Assembly (NCBI GenBank): GCA_001689535.1
Contig: LUJP01000072.1
Span: 3,055 to 10,511, forward strand
DNA from: Bacteroidales bacterium M5
Lineage (GTDB): Bacteria; Bacteroidota; Bacteroidia; Bacteroidales; Muribaculaceae
Direction of reading: 5' to 3'
DNA length: 7,457 bases
Part shown: positions 6,102-7,457 of the stretch, one piece after another
Layout of the letters: every line of letters begins with the position of its first letter
How positions within the stretch are numbered: position 1 is the first letter of the stretch
Notes under the pieces: model-generated
Seen by the model: only the letters and a program-made list of their open reading frames with translations
The model's database searches: none
What the model was told of the DNA's origin: nothing
Made by a program: the position numbers and the translations under genes

Positions 6102-7352
6102 ATGGACACGTATTTTCCTTTTGCCACGCCGTTCTACATGATGGCGAAACCGGCCGGAGCCCAATGCAATCTGGCCTGCGACTACTGCTACTATCTCGAG
6201 AAAGCCCATCTTTACCCGAGGGAGACCGCAAGGCGCCAGACCTCGATGACCGATGCCACACTCGAACGTTTCATCCGCTCATATCTTGAGGCTCAGACCA
6301 CTCCCGAAGTGCTTTTCACGTGGCACGGCGGAGAAACCCTCCTGCGCCCCATCTCCTTTTATAAACGCGCCATCGAGCTGCAGAAGAAGTATGGCGGCGG
6401 CCGCCCCATCGACAACTGTATCCAGACCAACGGCACCCTGCTCACCGACCAGTGGGCCAAGTTTTTCCATGATGAGGGGTGGCTCGTGGGCGTGTCGATA
6501 GACGGCCCGGAACGGTTCCACGACGAGTATCGACGCAACCGCGCCGACGCGCCTTCATTCGCAAAGGTAATGGCAGGGATAGACCTCCTCCGCAAACATT
6601 CCGTGGAATGGAACGCGCTCGCGGTTGTAAACGACTACAACGCCGACCATCCTGAGGAGTTCTACGACTTCTTCAAGTCAATCGACTGCCGTTTCCTGCA
6701 GTTCTCCCCTATCGTGGAGAGGCTCACTCCGCATGCCGACGGACGACATCTCGCCTCTCCCGCGCAGGCCGACGCGCCGCTGGCTCCCTTCTCTGTAAGT
6801 CCTGCCCAGTGGGGCGAGTTCCTCTGCCGATTGTTCAACCGCTGGGTTGTGGCCGATGTGGGTAAACTCTACGTGCAGATTTTCGACTCCACGCTCGCCA
6901 ACTGGGTCGGTGTGCCCCCGGGAGTATGCTCTCTGGCTCCCACCTGCGGACACGCAGGCGCAATGGAATTCAACGGCGACGTCTACGTATGCGACCATTT
7001 CGTGTTTCCCGAATACAAGCTCGGCAACATCCACTCCAGCTCAATGGTAGAGATGATGTGCGGCCCCGTGGCACGCGATTTCGGCGAGGCCAAACACTCC
7101 ACCCTTCCCCGCCAGTGCCGCGAGTGCCCGTGGCTGAAGCTCTGCAACGGCGAGTGCCCTAAAAACCGCATTGCGCGCACTCCCGACGGCGAATCCGGCC
7201 TCAACTACCTCTGTGAAGGCTACGCGCGCTTCTTCGCCCACACCGCTCCCGCCATGCAGTGGATGGCCCGCGAATATCAGGCCCAGCGCCCACCCGCCGC
7301 CATAATGGCCCACATCCACGAAATCTATCCCCACGGGCTACTCAATTACTGA
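6102..7352 (+). CDS. Anaerobic sulfatase-maturating enzyme (radical SAM/SPASM, anSME; ChuR-like)
   Basis: This cytoplasmic enzyme oxidises the active-site Cys or Ser of sulfatases to formylglycine without oxygen. The 416-residue protein has the radical-SAM cluster motif CNLACDYC (C22, C26, C29), the SAM-binding GGE (76-78) and SIDGP (132-136). Its SPASM-type C-terminus has eight cysteines for two auxiliary [4Fe-4S] clusters: C276, C282, C297, C339, C342, C348, C352 and C371. D298 directly after C297 corresponds to the catalytic Asp of characterised anSMEs. CNGECPKNR and LNYLCEGYARFF are strong family signatures. Length is normal. The start is fixed: an in-frame stop at 6087-6089 lies upstream with no other ATG between, and TPFYMMAKPAGAQCNL aligns with the usual N-terminus; M13/M14 are the only nearby alternatives. 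The mRNA is probably leaderless. No sulfatase is in the window, so its clients are encoded elsewhere. Confidence 0.95.
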   Translation: MDTYFPFATPFYMMAKPAGAQCNLACDYCYYLEKAHLYPRETARRQTSMTDATLERFIRSYLEAQTTPEVLFTWHGGETLLRPISFYKRAIELQKKYGGGRPIDNCIQTNGTLLTDQWAKFFHDEGWLVGVSIDGPERFHDEYRRNRADAPSFAKVMAGIDLLRKHSVEWNALAVVNDYNADHPEEFYDFFKSIDCRFLQFSPIVERLTPHADGRHLASPAQADAPLAPFSVSPAQWGEFLCRLFNRWVVADVGKLYVQIFDSTLANWVGVPPGVCSLAPTCGHAGAMEFNGDVYVCDHFVFPEYKLGNIHSSSMVEMMCGPVARDFGEAKHSTLPRQCRECPWLKLCNGECPKNRIARTPDGESGLNYLCEGYARFFAHTAPAMQWMAREYQAQRPPAAIMAHIHEIYPHGLLNY

Positions 7353-7356
7353 TAGC

Positions 7357-7408
7357 AATTGAGTGTAAGTCTTATAAATCTTAATTGAGTGTAAGTCTTA
7401 TAAATCTT
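7357..7408. repeat. Two tandem copies of a 26-bp AT-rich repeat after the maturase gene
   Basis: The unit begins AATTGAGTGTAAGTC and ends TTATAAATCTT. It occurs at 7357-7382 and 7383-7408 with no differences, starting 4 bp after the maturase stop. The second copy is followed by ATAAGACT, which closes a hairpin. Confidence 0.9.
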
Positions 7409-7416
7409 ATAAGACT
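7394..7416. other. Perfect 10-bp inverted repeat at the end of the tandem repeat
   Basis: AGTCTTATAA (7394-7403) and TTATAAGACT (7407-7416) pair exactly around loop ATC. The left arm lies within repeat copy 2; the right arm is mostly outside it. No T-run follows on the plus strand, so it is not a standard terminator by itself. Confidence 0.8.
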
Positions 7417-7430
7417 GAATAAAAAAATGA

Positions 7431-7457
7431 GGCTGTCTAACAACGAAGTTAGGCAGT
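7431..7457 (+). terminator. Probable terminator hairpin after the maturase, cut by the window end
   Basis: CTGTCTAAC (7433-7441) pairs with GTTAGGCAG (7448-7456), nine pairs including one G-T wobble, around loop AACGAA. Seven A's lie before it (7421-7427), as in a bidirectional terminator. The expected T-run would lie beyond 7457 and cannot be seen. An insertion-sequence end is an alternative that cannot be ruled out. Confidence 0.5.

Noticed and set aside
7431..7457. Terminal inverted repeat of an insertion sequence at the right edge
   Set aside because: The hairpin form with a preceding A-run fits a bidirectional terminator better. No transposase sequence is visible, but the window ends too soon to be certain.

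Overview
The window comes from a Bacteroidota genome, most likely order Bacteroidales. Three things support this: a SusC/SusD outer-membrane nutrient-uptake pair, promoters of the Bacteroides type (TTTG and TAnnTTTG), and A-rich sequence instead of Shine-Dalgarno sites before the starts. The anaerobic sulfatase-maturating enzyme resembles the Bacteroides thetaiotaomicron enzyme (ChuR, BT_0238) as I remember it. A gut Muribaculaceae-like host is a guess from general character only.

Layout. Positions 1-88 hold no gene. On the minus strand, read right to left, are a secreted endonuclease/exonuclease/phosphatase-fold hydrolase (5998-5072) with its own terminator (5046-5011), a 336-bp regulatory gap (5071-4736), a susC-like TonB-dependent transporter gene (4735-1599), and 43 bp later a susD-like lipoprotein gene (1555-89). 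On the plus strand, divergent from the hydrolase across a 103-bp promoter region, is an anaerobic sulfatase-maturating radical-SAM enzyme (6102-7352). It is followed by two copies of a 26-bp tandem repeat and what looks like a terminator hairpin cut by the window end.

How they work together. SusC and SusD normally form a lidded outer-membrane pump that imports an oligomer. Here the susC reading frame is broken. The signal peptide and the N-terminal carboxypeptidase-regulatory-like domain lie in one frame. The conserved DEVVVTAFG segment, plug and barrel lie in another, and the two frames meet at an ATGA overlap. The break sits inside a perfect 15-bp inverted repeat (4408-4422 / 4436-4450). 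Removing two bases, CA, from one arm restores the frame and the usual spacing, and the same two bases are what make the palindrome perfect. This looks like a frameshift templated by a quasi-palindrome, and it is the most striking thing in the window. It could instead be an assembly error. As written, the transporter should be non-functional while its SusD partner is intact.

The maturase installs formylglycine in sulfatases, which fits a host that feeds on sulfated glycans, but no sulfatase lies in the window. Its promoter is so close to the ATG that the mRNA is probably leaderless or nearly so. I found no tRNA, rRNA, CRISPR array or recognisable transposase, and no clearly new multi-gene system.
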